Origin: [Clostridium] innocuum
GTDB lineage: Bacteria > Bacillota_I > Bacilli_A > Erysipelotrichales > Erysipelotrichaceae
NCBI GenBank assembly: GCA_012317185.1
Contig: CP048838.1
Span: forward strand, 3,410,001-3,474,000
Direction of reading: 5' to 3'
DNA: 64,000 bases
The translations under genes were made by a program, and so were the position numbers. Positions within the stretch are counted from its first letter, which is position 1. Each line of letters begins with the position of its first letter. Of this stretch, positions 27,101 to 35,352 are shown one piece after another. Under the pieces are notes generated by a model. The model ran no database searches. It saw only the letters and a program-made list of their open reading frames with translations, and had not been told where the DNA came from.

Positions 27101-28529
27101 TGAGAAAATTGAAGATGAAGATATAGATCCAGGATTCAGTCAAACAGTCATTGAGGATGTAAGACTCATCGGTGACACCAATAGCCTATTCTATGCAACG
27201 GAAACGAAAGCTCCTGCAGGTTATGCGAGTGGTCAGGAAGTGCGTTATTATTTTGATACAAAGTATACGAATCAAAACAATGCAGTCTTGAAATTCACAG
27301 CAGAGTATCAGAATGAAACGACAAAGGTCGAGATCTCTAAAGTGGATATCACGAACGAGGAAGAACTTCCGGGCGCTACGCTGCAGATAAAGAGCGAGGC
27401 CGGAAAGATCATAGAGGAATGGATATCCACAGATAAACCACAACTCATCGAGATGCTGCCTGTTGGAGACTATGTACTATCTGAAAAGATCCCGGCATCA
27501 GGTTATACGACAGCTACCGATGTACCGTTCACGATCAAAGATACTGGTGAGATCCAGAAGGTCGTCATGAAGGATGATATAACGAAGTTACAGATCATCA
27601 AGACGGATGAAGAAGGTAAGCAGTTACCAGGCAACAGACTGGCCATCATTGACAAAGACGGAAAGACCGTTGATGAGTGGATCACAGATGAAAAGCCTCA
27701 TGATATCACCAAGCTGGTTGTCGGACAGGAATATACGTTGCGGGAACTGGAAGCAGCTGCCGGTTATACAAAAGCTGAGGATATCATCTTCATCGTACGT
27801 GATACGAACGATGTACAGACGATCGACATGAGCAACAGACAAACAGAGATGCACTTTTCTAAAGTCGATGAGACCGGCGAAAAAGAATTACCCGGTGCTA
27901 AACTGCAGATCATTGACAAAGATGGCAATATCATAGATCAGTGGGTATCCACAGAAGAGCAGCACACGATCACAGGACTGAGTGAGGGTCAAACATATGT
28001 CATGAAAGAAATCTCTGCACCATATGGATATGAGATTGCAGAAGAGATCACCTTTACCGCAGGAGACGGCCAGAAGGTCACGATGAAAGATAAAATGATC
28101 CGCTCCTATATCAAAGTCAATAAGGTCGATTATTATGATCATAAGGACATCCTGAAGGTCGCAGAGTTCACGTTGTACAGTGATGCAGCGTGCACGAAAA
28201 AGATCAGCGCTGCAAAGACAGATACGAAGAATGGGATCGCACTGTTCGATGATCTGACATACGGTACGTATTTCATCAAAGAGACGAAAGCACCAGCCGG
28301 TTATGAGCTTTCTGATGAGGTCGTGAAGGTCACGGTCGATGACGAATGGGTCAATGGTGACGATAAGCTGCGTACGATCATCTATGCAGATAAACCACTT
28401 CCGGGCGGTGCGATCAGCACAGGAGATCATACGAATACGATAATACTCTTCATCATCACCGGTCTTGCCGGGTCCATGGTCGGCTTTGCAGCATACAAAC
28501 GTAGAAAGATGAAAAAGGCCAGTGACTGA
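24120..28529 (+). CDS. Giant thioester/CnaB-repeat surface adhesin
   Basis: A 1469-residue secreted protein. After a signal peptide (about 1-34) comes a thioester-type domain with FCVQPG (Cys) and ATQFMIWEALG (Gln), the pair that forms the bond in Firmicute adhesins. About eleven CnaB/SpaA-type beta repeats follow, each opening like KLQIIKTDEEGKQLPG and closing with an E of the KETKAPAGY type, as in isopeptide-stabilised stalks. The end is an atypical wall-sorting signal: AISTGD, membrane segment, YKRRKMKK. AAAGGAGAG precedes the start. It probably mediates host-cell or cell-cell contact. No sortase gene is in the window. Confidence 0.88.
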   Translation: MLYFKNIKKKLFNYIAVLFLIISNISNPQAVKAAGANVTVKNRIPYSYQVTDKDGHMVWGAETEHIYADGEIAFCVQPGILITEGSSYTRSNFSHSELRKIEHIAYVGWQLSSKTDEDYLATQFMIWEALGATIDNTSYSGYTSKKVQIQDKVDSLFKKKPSFNGIEENIKIGESITLTDTNKVFSNYSLTSKSEGITISKSGNKLTITASNNTPENATVKFQAIKAECVGTSILFSSSTSQDVVSFKVGDPVTITINLNVEKYGSLKITKQDEDGAIVPKTSFKVSKNADMSSPIGTYTTGADGSVTVNDLLPQKYYVQETAVPSHLVLDNTIHEVTVEANQTTTYTARNNWVKGKVQLRKIDPDSGKQVAGATYAIYNDKGQELERLVTKATGYVESGYLRFGEYTVREVIAPSGYILNKTSYPVTIATNEQKITVTGEDERQTGRLEITKEDSVTGSAAQGEATLKGAVYELRAKENILDPADGSVKYAKDAVVATLTTDANAKASVSDLYLGKYILQEKTPSTGYTLDTTKYDISLDYAGQSVEIVTKKQTVKERVKAQAFSIVKISDNGSGEADKLAGVEFTVKAQKDIDKYGSWEKAPVAKNAKGQTAAVLVTDKNGYAVSDELPYGVYVVRETKVPDDHYAVADFKVTITEDSRDPQPWRIFNDEKFRAVVKAVKVDQETDKTVALAGTTFKIKNMKTNEYVGYWEWNPTPEYITEWTTDESGTVMTGKELDPGHYALEEITAPNGYVLNIAPVKFKVSSNTAYETLPDGATPVITVTKQDTSVKGRIAVVKQGEVLTSAETDDHGNTKFKYEMRKLKGAVFEVKAAEDISSPDNQGDILYHKGDLVDTITTDAAGEAQTKLLPLGKYQVSEKTAPNGFTHSDDIREVELVYEDQNTAIVFGDAGTYENERQKVEVQAVKKDADDQQLLVGAEITLYANRDVYNYDGDVIVKAGEKIETVVTGEDGRATFTADLPNDLTPEYGVMPIEKIEDEDIDPGFSQTVIEDVRLIGDTNSLFYATETKAPAGYASGQEVRYYFDTKYTNQNNAVLKFTAEYQNETTKVEISKVDITNEEELPGATLQIKSEAGKIIEEWISTDKPQLIEMLPVGDYVLSEKIPASGYTTATDVPFTIKDTGEIQKVVMKDDITKLQIIKTDEEGKQLPGNRLAIIDKDGKTVDEWITDEKPHDITKLVVGQEYTLRELEAAAGYTKAEDIIFIVRDTNDVQTIDMSNRQTEMHFSKVDETGEKELPGAKLQIIDKDGNIIDQWVSTEEQHTITGLSEGQTYVMKEISAPYGYEIAEEITFTAGDGQKVTMKDKMIRSYIKVNKVDYYDHKDILKVAEFTLYSDAACTKKISAAKTDTKNGIALFDDLTYGTYFIKETKAPAGYELSDEVVKVTVDDEWVNGDDKLRTIIYADKPLPGGAISTGDHTNTIILFIITGLAGSMVGFAAYKRRKMKKASD

Positions 28530-28536
28530 CCTTTTT
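28512..28536 (+). terminator. Palindrome copy 3, terminator overlapping the adhesin stop
   Basis: AAAAAGGCCAGTGACTGACC then TTTTTT, one stem mismatch. Its left arm encodes the last residues KKASD and the stop codon. Confidence 0.75.
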
Positions 28537-28537
28537 T

Positions 28538-29185
28538 ATGAAGAAGAAAACAGTATATAAGGGGATAGTATGTGTACTCATCCCTTTTTTACTTCTCAGT
28601 GGCTGCAAGTCTGGCGAGGAAGAAGAAGATGATCAGAAACAAAAGGAAAGCTATTCTGTACAGTTATCCGCAACCGTAAAGGATCTGAGCGCGCCTGTAA
28701 TCAAGTGTGAGGACGAGCTCTATCGTAAGATCGGTGATGATCTCGATTGGAAGAAGCTCATAAAGGTAGAGGACAATGTAGATGTTTCTCCGATATATGA
28801 GATCAAAGGAAACGTCGATATGGACCATAGTGGTACGTATCCGATCACAATCATAGCGAAGGATGACAGTGGAAACGTACGTAGAAAAAAGCTGACTGTC
28901 TATGTATCGGAAGGATCTAGGCCCATAGCTGAGAAGGACCGGAAGGAAGAGACGCCGCAGGCATCGGTACCCGATACCAAATCGAAGGAACAGGCTCCAC
29001 CCTCTTCCGCCTCGATACAGAGCAGATACTTCGCATTCCGGGAAAGGATATCGCGAGATGCGACCTATCAGGAATGTATGAGCTATATCGCAACGAGTCT
29101 GGCAGGTAAGAGCGGGACAGGAAACTGTATCGTCGTCGATGATGCCAATGGCGTGCACATTGGTTATCAGGCAAGCTTCAATTAA
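28538..29185 (+). CDS. Ig-like surface lipoprotein
   Basis: A 215-residue lipoprotein with signal peptide and lipobox LSGC (Cys at about 23), an acidic linker, one Ig-like domain (about 45-125, ending RRKKLTVYVS), a Pro/Ser stalk and a C-terminal region with two Cys (YQECMSYIATSL, then GTGNCIVVDD). The layout mirrors the lipoprotein at 22959. The ATG directly follows a terminator hairpin and has no visible ribosome site, so its true expression is uncertain. Confidence 0.72.
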   Translation: MKKKTVYKGIVCVLIPFLLLSGCKSGEEEEDDQKQKESYSVQLSATVKDLSAPVIKCEDELYRKIGDDLDWKKLIKVEDNVDVSPIYEIKGNVDMDHSGTYPITIIAKDDSGNVRRKKLTVYVSEGSRPIAEKDRKEETPQASVPDTKSKEQAPPSSASIQSRYFAFRERISRDATYQECMSYIATSLAGKSGTGNCIVVDDANGVHIGYQASFN

Positions 29186-29202
29186 AGAAAGGAGAGAACG
29201 AT

Positions 29203-29292
29203 ATGAACATGATCCAAATCATCATCATCGCTGTATGTGCCATCGTCATGGTGGGAGCGATGATATTTCTGTTCAAGCATAAAAAGAGATAA
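29203..29292 (+). CDS. 29-residue membrane peptide
   Basis: A strong AAAGGAGAG site precedes an ATG opening a single hydrophobic helix (IQIIIIAVCAIVMVGAMIFL) and a basic tail HKKR. Role unknown. Confidence 0.5.
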   Translation: MNMIQIIIIAVCAIVMVGAMIFLFKHKKR

Positions 29293-29308
29293 CAAGAAGG
29301 AGGATCCT

Positions 29309-29506
29309 ATGATCTATGAAGGAATCATACTGCAGCGGAATCATGATCTGGCGGAGGTATGCCTGCTGCAGAGGAGAAAGAACAGATATGTCTTCCTGCC
29401 TGAACGGGTCATGGAGCTCATCCGTCCGGGAATGAGGATCTTATTCATGGGGCAGGAGGATACAGAGTCCGCAGAGCTATACATCGCGGCAGGAGGACAT
29501 CCATGA
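29309..29506 (+). CDS. Small hypothetical protein upstream of primase
   Basis: A 65-residue protein, AAGGAGGATCCT before the ATG, overlapping the primase start by four bases. It is compact and probably beta-rich, with no known family. Coupling suggests a role with the primase. Confidence 0.6.
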   Translation: MIYEGIILQRNHDLAEVCLLQRRKNRYVFLPERVMELIRPGMRILFMGQEDTESAELYIAAGGHP

Positions 29507-31326
29507 TCCCGCGAGAGACGATCGATGATATCCTGCGTCGCTTGGATATCGTCGACGTCATACAACGATATGTCCCTTTGACCAGAAAAGGAAAGAACTT
29601 CGTAGGGCTCTGTCCGTTCCACGAGGATGGGAATCCCAGCCTATCTGTATCTAGGGAAAAACAGATATTCAAGTGTTTTTCATGCGGTACAGCCGGAAAC
29701 AGTATCAGCTTTTTACAAAAATATAAGAACATATCATATATGGAGGCTGTGCAGGAAGCTGCACAGCTTGCAGGTGTAACGCTCCCGCGGTCTGCGCCTG
29801 CAAAACAGGATCCGCAGAGGCTGAGAAAGCTGGAGCTCAATCAGGAGCTCATGAAGTATGCGAACCACATATTGCATACCGAGGATGGAGAGGCGGGGCT
29901 GCGATACCTGCAGCAGCGCGGTTATACGAAGGAGCTGATCGATCAGCAGCAGCTCGGTCATATCCCGGAGAAGGAAAAGCTGCTCAACTTTTTAGAAAAG
30001 AAGGGATATAGCAGGCAGGAGCTTATTGAGGCGGATGTGTTCTCCCCTCACGGCAGCTGTAAATGGGAAGGTCGTATCCTCTATCCGATCATCACCGCAC
30101 ATGGTGAAGTGAGAGGGTTCACAGCCAGAACGATCGGTAAAGGGCATGATCAGCCTAAGTATGTCAATACGAGCGAATCGACGATATTCGCAAAAAGGAA
30201 GCTGTTGTATGGAGGGCCAAAAGCAATCGAAGCCGCAAGACAGAAGCATGAGCTGATCATCGTAGAAGGAAGTGCAGATGTAGATATGCTGACGCAAGCC
30301 GGATATCTAAACTGTGTGGCTACGCTGGGGACAGCACTTACAGAAGATCATGTACAAGCATTGAAGCGTATGAATGTCCGGATCCGCCTATGCTATGATG
30401 GCGATGCGGCCGGGATCAAGGCTACGATGGCTGCGGCTTCACTGCTGAGAAAGAATGGTATCCTTCCCTTCTGTGCTTCCCTTCCTCTCGGTAAGGATCC
30501 GGATGAGCTTATACGACAAGCTCCCCAACTGCTACAGGAGTTATTGTCCACGCAAGAGAATACAGTCGATTTTCTGCTGCAGCATCCCAATGACCTGAGT
30601 GATTTCAGCAAACGAAAGGAGTATGCTGTCAATGTAATGAAAGAGCTGATCTCTTATCATGACCCTTTGATGAAGGAACATTATCTCCGTGAGCTCTCAA
30701 GAAAGAGCGGTTTCAGTATCGCTTCTCTTCAGGACTCCTACGAGAAGATGAGTGTGAGCAAGCCACAATATACGGCCGTACGCTCGCAGCGCTTCGCAAA
30801 AAGTGAAATCCGCCAGGAGCATCGCAATGTCCGAATCAATTTTCAGGAAAAGGATAAGGTGATCTATAAGAATGAGGTACAGCAGAAATTCGATAATCTG
30901 CAGCAGGATGGAAACGTGATCGCCTTCGACAGGAGCCGATTGTTGGAGAGGACCGATATATTGCGTAAGTATATCGGTCAGAAAGGACGTTTGTTAGAAA
31001 CTACAATCACCTGTATAACCGACGATGACATTGACCTACGCTGTCATTCGATCACAGAGTCTTGTGTAAGAGCGATCAGCGAGGAGCATCATATGGATGC
31101 AAGGGCATTGAATTATATCGCCTATCTGCATAAGGATACACGATATCCGCATATCCATCTTCAGATATGGCAGGAAGAACCCTTGCTGGAACGGTATCGG
31201 TTGACAAATACTTTGCTTGAAAAGCTGAGATCCGATGTCATACAGGTGATGGCATCGCCTCTGCCTGTTCAGGAGACAGAGACAGAAGCTATCATACCGG
31301 AAGCGATGAAGCTGCCGGGAATGTAA
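29503..31326 (+). CDS. DnaG-type primase with relaxase-like C-terminal domain
   Basis: A 607-residue protein. A CHC2 zinc finger (C37, H40, C58, C61) is followed by a primase core with a Toprim region (LIIVEGSADVDML, then RLCYDGDAAGIK). The C-terminus differs from cellular DnaG: about residues 490-580 hold a segment ending YIAYLHKDTRYPHIHLQIW, closely resembling the histidine motif of the MobP-type relaxase at 51707 (AAFHDESYHPHVHMMYW). It probably primes the complementary strand after transfer. Whether the extra domain nicks or binds DNA is unknown. AGGAGGACATCC precedes the ATG. Confidence 0.85.
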   Translation: MIPRETIDDILRRLDIVDVIQRYVPLTRKGKNFVGLCPFHEDGNPSLSVSREKQIFKCFSCGTAGNSISFLQKYKNISYMEAVQEAAQLAGVTLPRSAPAKQDPQRLRKLELNQELMKYANHILHTEDGEAGLRYLQQRGYTKELIDQQQLGHIPEKEKLLNFLEKKGYSRQELIEADVFSPHGSCKWEGRILYPIITAHGEVRGFTARTIGKGHDQPKYVNTSESTIFAKRKLLYGGPKAIEAARQKHELIIVEGSADVDMLTQAGYLNCVATLGTALTEDHVQALKRMNVRIRLCYDGDAAGIKATMAAASLLRKNGILPFCASLPLGKDPDELIRQAPQLLQELLSTQENTVDFLLQHPNDLSDFSKRKEYAVNVMKELISYHDPLMKEHYLRELSRKSGFSIASLQDSYEKMSVSKPQYTAVRSQRFAKSEIRQEHRNVRINFQEKDKVIYKNEVQQKFDNLQQDGNVIAFDRSRLLERTDILRKYIGQKGRLLETTITCITDDDIDLRCHSITESCVRAISEEHHMDARALNYIAYLHKDTRYPHIHLQIWQEEPLLERYRLTNTLLEKLRSDVIQVMASPLPVQETETEAIIPEAMKLPGM

Positions 31327-31347
31327 AGGCCAGTGACTGGCCTTTTT
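31325..31347 (+). terminator. Palindrome copy 4, primase terminator
   Basis: Perfect AAGGCCAGTGACTGGCCTT stem with TTTTT, overlapping the primase stop. Confidence 0.8.
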
Positions 31348-31382
31348 ATATTTTAATGAAAACAAGGAGGCATCGAAAAGAA

Positions 31383-31682
31383 ATGAGAAATCTAAAACTG
31401 ATGAAAGCAGAGCTCATTATCGGAGGAAAAGAGATAACGAGCATTCAAAATGCGATAAAGAATGCGGGAAAGGACATAACCAGTACGATCAAAGTCGTAG
31501 CACAGGTCTTGGCAGGCATCGTAGGAGCAGTCGCGGGACTCGTACTGCTCTTCATGATCGTCAAGACATTGTTCAAATCACATCGAGGAGATGGCGGTGC
31601 ATGGGATGAAGCAGCACAAACGATCGCAGTCTGCATCATCTGTCTGGCATTTTCTGCGGCCGTATTCACAGCCTTCTTTTAG
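31383..31682 (+). CDS. Pilin-like small membrane protein of the type IV secretion system
   Basis: A 99-residue protein with a basic N-terminus and two hydrophobic segments (about 42-62 and 79-97), matching the shape of VirB2/TrbC-type pilin subunits or their Gram-positive equivalents. AGGAGG lies 12 bases before ATG 31383. It stands at the head of the transfer operon directly before the TrbL-like gene. Assignment is by size, topology and position. Confidence 0.6.
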   Translation: MRNLKLMKAELIIGGKEITSIQNAIKNAGKDITSTIKVVAQVLAGIVGAVAGLVLLFMIVKTLFKSHRGDGGAWDEAAQTIAVCIICLAFSAAVFTAFF

Positions 31683-31694
31683 GAGTAGAGCCGT

Positions 31695-32522
31695 ATGAAC
31701 ATGATATTGAAATGGCTGCTGGGAAAGCTCGTCGAGACCTTTGGAGGGATCTTCGAATTGTATGCAGCTATGTCCGGGAACGTCTTCGATCAGTCAGTCG
31801 TCAAAACGATCTTCACCTTCTTTCAGACGATCGGACTTCCTTTGATCGGCCTTGCGATGATGAGCATGCTGTTCAAAGTGATGTTGGAGCATGCCGATGG
31901 GAAGGGGTTCCAGGTCATGGATATCCTGAAGCGTTTCGTTGGCGGAGTCATCATCTATTCCTTCGGTCTCGAGATCATGAAATCCCTCTATGTCGTATTG
32001 ATGGGGGTGACCGGAAAGATCATCAGCGTGATAGCGAACGTCGCCACTGAGGATATGAAGATCGATTTCGATGATTTCGGATTCTCCTTGACCTCGATCC
32101 TTCTCGTCGTGATCCTGACCGCCATCTGCATCTATTATATGATCAAGTCCTTCATGGACATATTGGAGCGGACATGGCAGTACGTCGTCATCCTCTGTAT
32201 GATGTATATCTATACGACGGGATATATCATGGGGAATGATGAATCGATCATATCGTGGTTCAAGCAATGCCTTGCGATCATATTCAGCCAGTTCTTCCAG
32301 ATCACACTGGTGAGTCTGGGGATCACGTTATATGTATCTGCCGGAGGAGTGAATGATTTCCTCTTCGGTATAGGCGCAATCATAGCTTCAGCTAAGGTCG
32401 AGCAGCTGCTGGATCGCTTCGGTATGGGAAGCGGAGGCAGGATCGGCAATGCTATGCGCAACGCGATGAGCATGGGCTTCTATGGAAGCAGCATCATAAG
32501 AAGCTTCAGAAAAGGAGGATGA
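31695..32522 (+). CDS. TrbL/VirB6-like channel protein
   Basis: A 275-residue polytopic membrane protein with about six hydrophobic segments and a C-terminal glycine-rich tail. The layout (central loop, then FQITLVSLGITLYVSAGG) is typical of the TrbL/VirB6-type inner-membrane component of Firmicute conjugation machines. It lies four bases from the VirB4 gene. Confidence 0.8.
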   Translation: MNMILKWLLGKLVETFGGIFELYAAMSGNVFDQSVVKTIFTFFQTIGLPLIGLAMMSMLFKVMLEHADGKGFQVMDILKRFVGGVIIYSFGLEIMKSLYVVLMGVTGKIISVIANVATEDMKIDFDDFGFSLTSILLVVILTAICIYYMIKSFMDILERTWQYVVILCMMYIYTTGYIMGNDESIISWFKQCLAIIFSQFFQITLVSLGITLYVSAGGVNDFLFGIGAIIASAKVEQLLDRFGMGSGGRIGNAMRNAMSMGFYGSSIIRSFRKGG

Positions 32523-32526
32523 TGAG

Positions 32527-35352
32527 ATGGAGCGGACCGATATAGAAAAGAAACGGTATATCTATCCACAATATGTACCGGCACAGCAGCTGATGAAAGG
32601 ATTGTATACGGGGGAATGGGCAATGATCGCGGCACCGCCGATCCTGGGCCTGATCTTATACAATATCATCGGCTTCGCGATCGGAATGATGCTGGGACTC
32701 CTCTTCTTCGCCCTGCTGTTCCGTTATGAAGGCAAGCGGGTGAACCTGCTGCATGAGATGGTATCCAGCGCCCGATATCTGAGCTCTCAGCGTTATTACA
32801 TCAAAAAGGAGCGAGAGCTTGATGATGAGATGGAAGCAGCAGAGGAAGAGACAGAGCAGGAGGAAGGTAAGAAAGCTAAGAAAAAACCGAAGAAGCAAAA
32901 AAAGAAAAGAAAACAGAAACGAACAGAAAAAGAACAGCGGAAGAAGAAAGAGAAGGTCATGCAGGAGCTCTTCCCCTTCCGCCGTATCGAAGATGCACTG
33001 ATCGAAATGGAAAATGGGGACGTCTTCTTATTCCTACGTATCCAGGCGAACAATCTGGATCTGTTGTCTTATCAGGAGGTACAGAATATGATACGTTCCT
33101 ATTCCAAGGATATCGATCGGGACAGGTTCAAAGTAGGCTATTTCATCACGGACAGCGTGTTCAAGATCGGCAACAATATCCAGGCAATCGAAAAAGCAAA
33201 GGAGAAGCAGCGCATCCCCTTCCTGCGGATGCTGCTGGATCAGGAAAAATACCTGCTGCAGATGAAAAAAGACGATGCCAATAAGAAGATGTATTGTATC
33301 CGAGTCCTCATCAAGGAGAAGGACAGGAAGAATCTGGATCTCGATGATGTGAAGCATCGCATCAAGGAGACTTATGCCACTTCCCTGTCACCGATCGAAT
33401 GTACGAAGGAAGAGATCAAGCAGATGCTCGGCGTCTACGGGAATCGGATCTTCGCAGATCATTATCCGGATAGTGAGCTGGAAGTGGAGACACAGGGAGC
33501 AGATAAAGGGTTCCTCCTGTTCAAAAAGAAGAAGACCTATGAGGAGCTGCAATTGCCGGGGATCTATGATTTCAAGGATATGATCGTCCCTGTGACTGCT
33601 GAATTCCGTCCCAGTCTGGCAAGGTTGGGGACGAATATCGTGAAGACCTATGCAGTCAGCTCCTTCCTCGGGACAACAAAGGAAACGAACCTGTTAGCGA
33701 GGATCAGCAATATCCCGGGCGTATCTACCTCGATCTATATAAACCCCTTATCGACCAGAGTCTATAAAAGCAACATCCGGAAGGACATGAAGGCAAGGCG
33801 ATCCGCTATACGTGACGACTTGGATCAAATGGATTATGAAGAATCCGCAGAGACACTGGCAGGTGCCTATAGAAGAGTCCGGGAAGATAGTCAGGAGATG
33901 TATTACATCTCGATCTATTTCGTACTGAGTGCTGTCAATCAGACTGCGTTCGATAATCTCGAGGAAACGTTCCGCAGTGCGATCGAGGACGTGTCGATAA
34001 CGCTGGATGATCTGAAGACGAAGCAGAAGGAAGCCTATCTGGCAGCCAGTCCGATCGGAGAAGATCTGCTGGGGAAATGGATCCGGCAGAACATACCGTC
34101 AGAGAGCGTCGCGAATCTTTATCCATTCAACGAGCCTTCCCTCATGGATCCCAAGGGACTCTATATCGGAACGATCGTGGATAAGAAGAATCCGATCTTA
34201 TATGACCCATTCCAATATCGTGGGACGAACAACAATATCCTCATACTTGGGATGTCCGGTGTAGGAAAAACAGTCCTCCTATGGCTGCTATTGCAACACG
34301 CGGCTTGTATGGGAGCTTATATCCGCAATATAGATTTTGAGGGGACTGCAAGAGACTTTATCGAGAAGCTGGGAGGGATCAATATCGATATCGCCGGAGG
34401 GAACGATTTCATCATCAATCCCTTACAAGTCCGCATACCGTATGAGATCCGTCGTGGTATCCTGGATGACTACATCGGAGAAGTGAAGAGCTGGATGCGC
34501 ATATACAAAGCGAGCTGGAACGATAGCCTGCTGGACCTTTTCGAGGAATTCCTACGACGAGCCTATGAAAGGAAGCATATCAGCAACAGTACGGACTTCA
34601 CGCGTCTGCAGAATACGGATTATCCGATCCTATCCGATGTATATCAGGAGATCGTGATAGAAAGAGATAATTACGATGAGAAGGAATCCCTGGCCACGAA
34701 GGAGGAGCTGCGGAAGCTGCTGCTGGGGATGAGGTCTGCAGTGGAGGGGGCAGATAGCGGCCTCTTCAACCGGCATACTTATCTGGGAGAACGGTTTCAC
34801 GGAGATGGTTCCAGGCAGGATGTCTTCAATAGCGTTCGGATCATTAATTTTGATTTCTCGCGTATGATGGACACCGATAAATCCCGAAAGCTGGCACAAT
34901 GGTCGAACATCTTCACCTATATCACACAGTTCGTAAACAATAATATGTCTGCACGAGATGATATCGTAGTCAGTATCGATGAGCTGCACGAGATGCTGAA
35001 GAAGGAATACATGCCGATAATCAACATCATCTCCTCCTATGAGAGACGCTTCCGAAAATACAATACATCCCTGATCAAAGCAACGCAGACGATGGATGAA
35101 GTCGATAGTGATGACGCAGAAATGGAATCAAAGGTGAAGCCGTTATTCTCACAGTCTGCGACGAAGTTCCTGTTCCACCTTGGTGATATCGATTATGACA
35201 AGCCAAGGAAGATGATGAACCTGACAGCAAACGAGATAGAGAAACTGCAGGAGAGTCGTTCCGGGAAATGCCTGGTCCGTATCAACAAAGCGCTTTATGA
35301 TCTCGACGTCTTCATGCCGGAGTGGTTCAAGCAGGTGAAGAAGGATGCATGA
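32527..35352 (+). CDS. virB4: PrgI-VirB4 fusion, conjugation ATPase
   Basis: A 941-residue protein. The first 90 residues have two membrane segments like PrgI (GEWAMIAAPPILGLILYNII), then a Lys/Glu-rich linker (about 105-145), then the VirB4 body. Walker A is GMSGVGKT (about 575-582) and Walker B is VVSIDELHE (about 814-822). It powers assembly of the channel and works with the coupling protein at 54083. The fusion of PrgI and VirB4 is known from some Gram-positive elements, where they are otherwise separate genes. Confidence 0.92.
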   Translation: MERTDIEKKRYIYPQYVPAQQLMKGLYTGEWAMIAAPPILGLILYNIIGFAIGMMLGLLFFALLFRYEGKRVNLLHEMVSSARYLSSQRYYIKKERELDDEMEAAEEETEQEEGKKAKKKPKKQKKKRKQKRTEKEQRKKKEKVMQELFPFRRIEDALIEMENGDVFLFLRIQANNLDLLSYQEVQNMIRSYSKDIDRDRFKVGYFITDSVFKIGNNIQAIEKAKEKQRIPFLRMLLDQEKYLLQMKKDDANKKMYCIRVLIKEKDRKNLDLDDVKHRIKETYATSLSPIECTKEEIKQMLGVYGNRIFADHYPDSELEVETQGADKGFLLFKKKKTYEELQLPGIYDFKDMIVPVTAEFRPSLARLGTNIVKTYAVSSFLGTTKETNLLARISNIPGVSTSIYINPLSTRVYKSNIRKDMKARRSAIRDDLDQMDYEESAETLAGAYRRVREDSQEMYYISIYFVLSAVNQTAFDNLEETFRSAIEDVSITLDDLKTKQKEAYLAASPIGEDLLGKWIRQNIPSESVANLYPFNEPSLMDPKGLYIGTIVDKKNPILYDPFQYRGTNNNILILGMSGVGKTVLLWLLLQHAACMGAYIRNIDFEGTARDFIEKLGGINIDIAGGNDFIINPLQVRIPYEIRRGILDDYIGEVKSWMRIYKASWNDSLLDLFEEFLRRAYERKHISNSTDFTRLQNTDYPILSDVYQEIVIERDNYDEKESLATKEELRKLLLGMRSAVEGADSGLFNRHTYLGERFHGDGSRQDVFNSVRIINFDFSRMMDTDKSRKLAQWSNIFTYITQFVNNNMSARDDIVVSIDELHEMLKKEYMPIINIISSYERRFRKYNTSLIKATQTMDEVDSDDAEMESKVKPLFSQSATKFLFHLGDIDYDKPRKMMNLTANEIEKLQESRSGKCLVRINKALYDLDVFMPEWFKQVKKDA

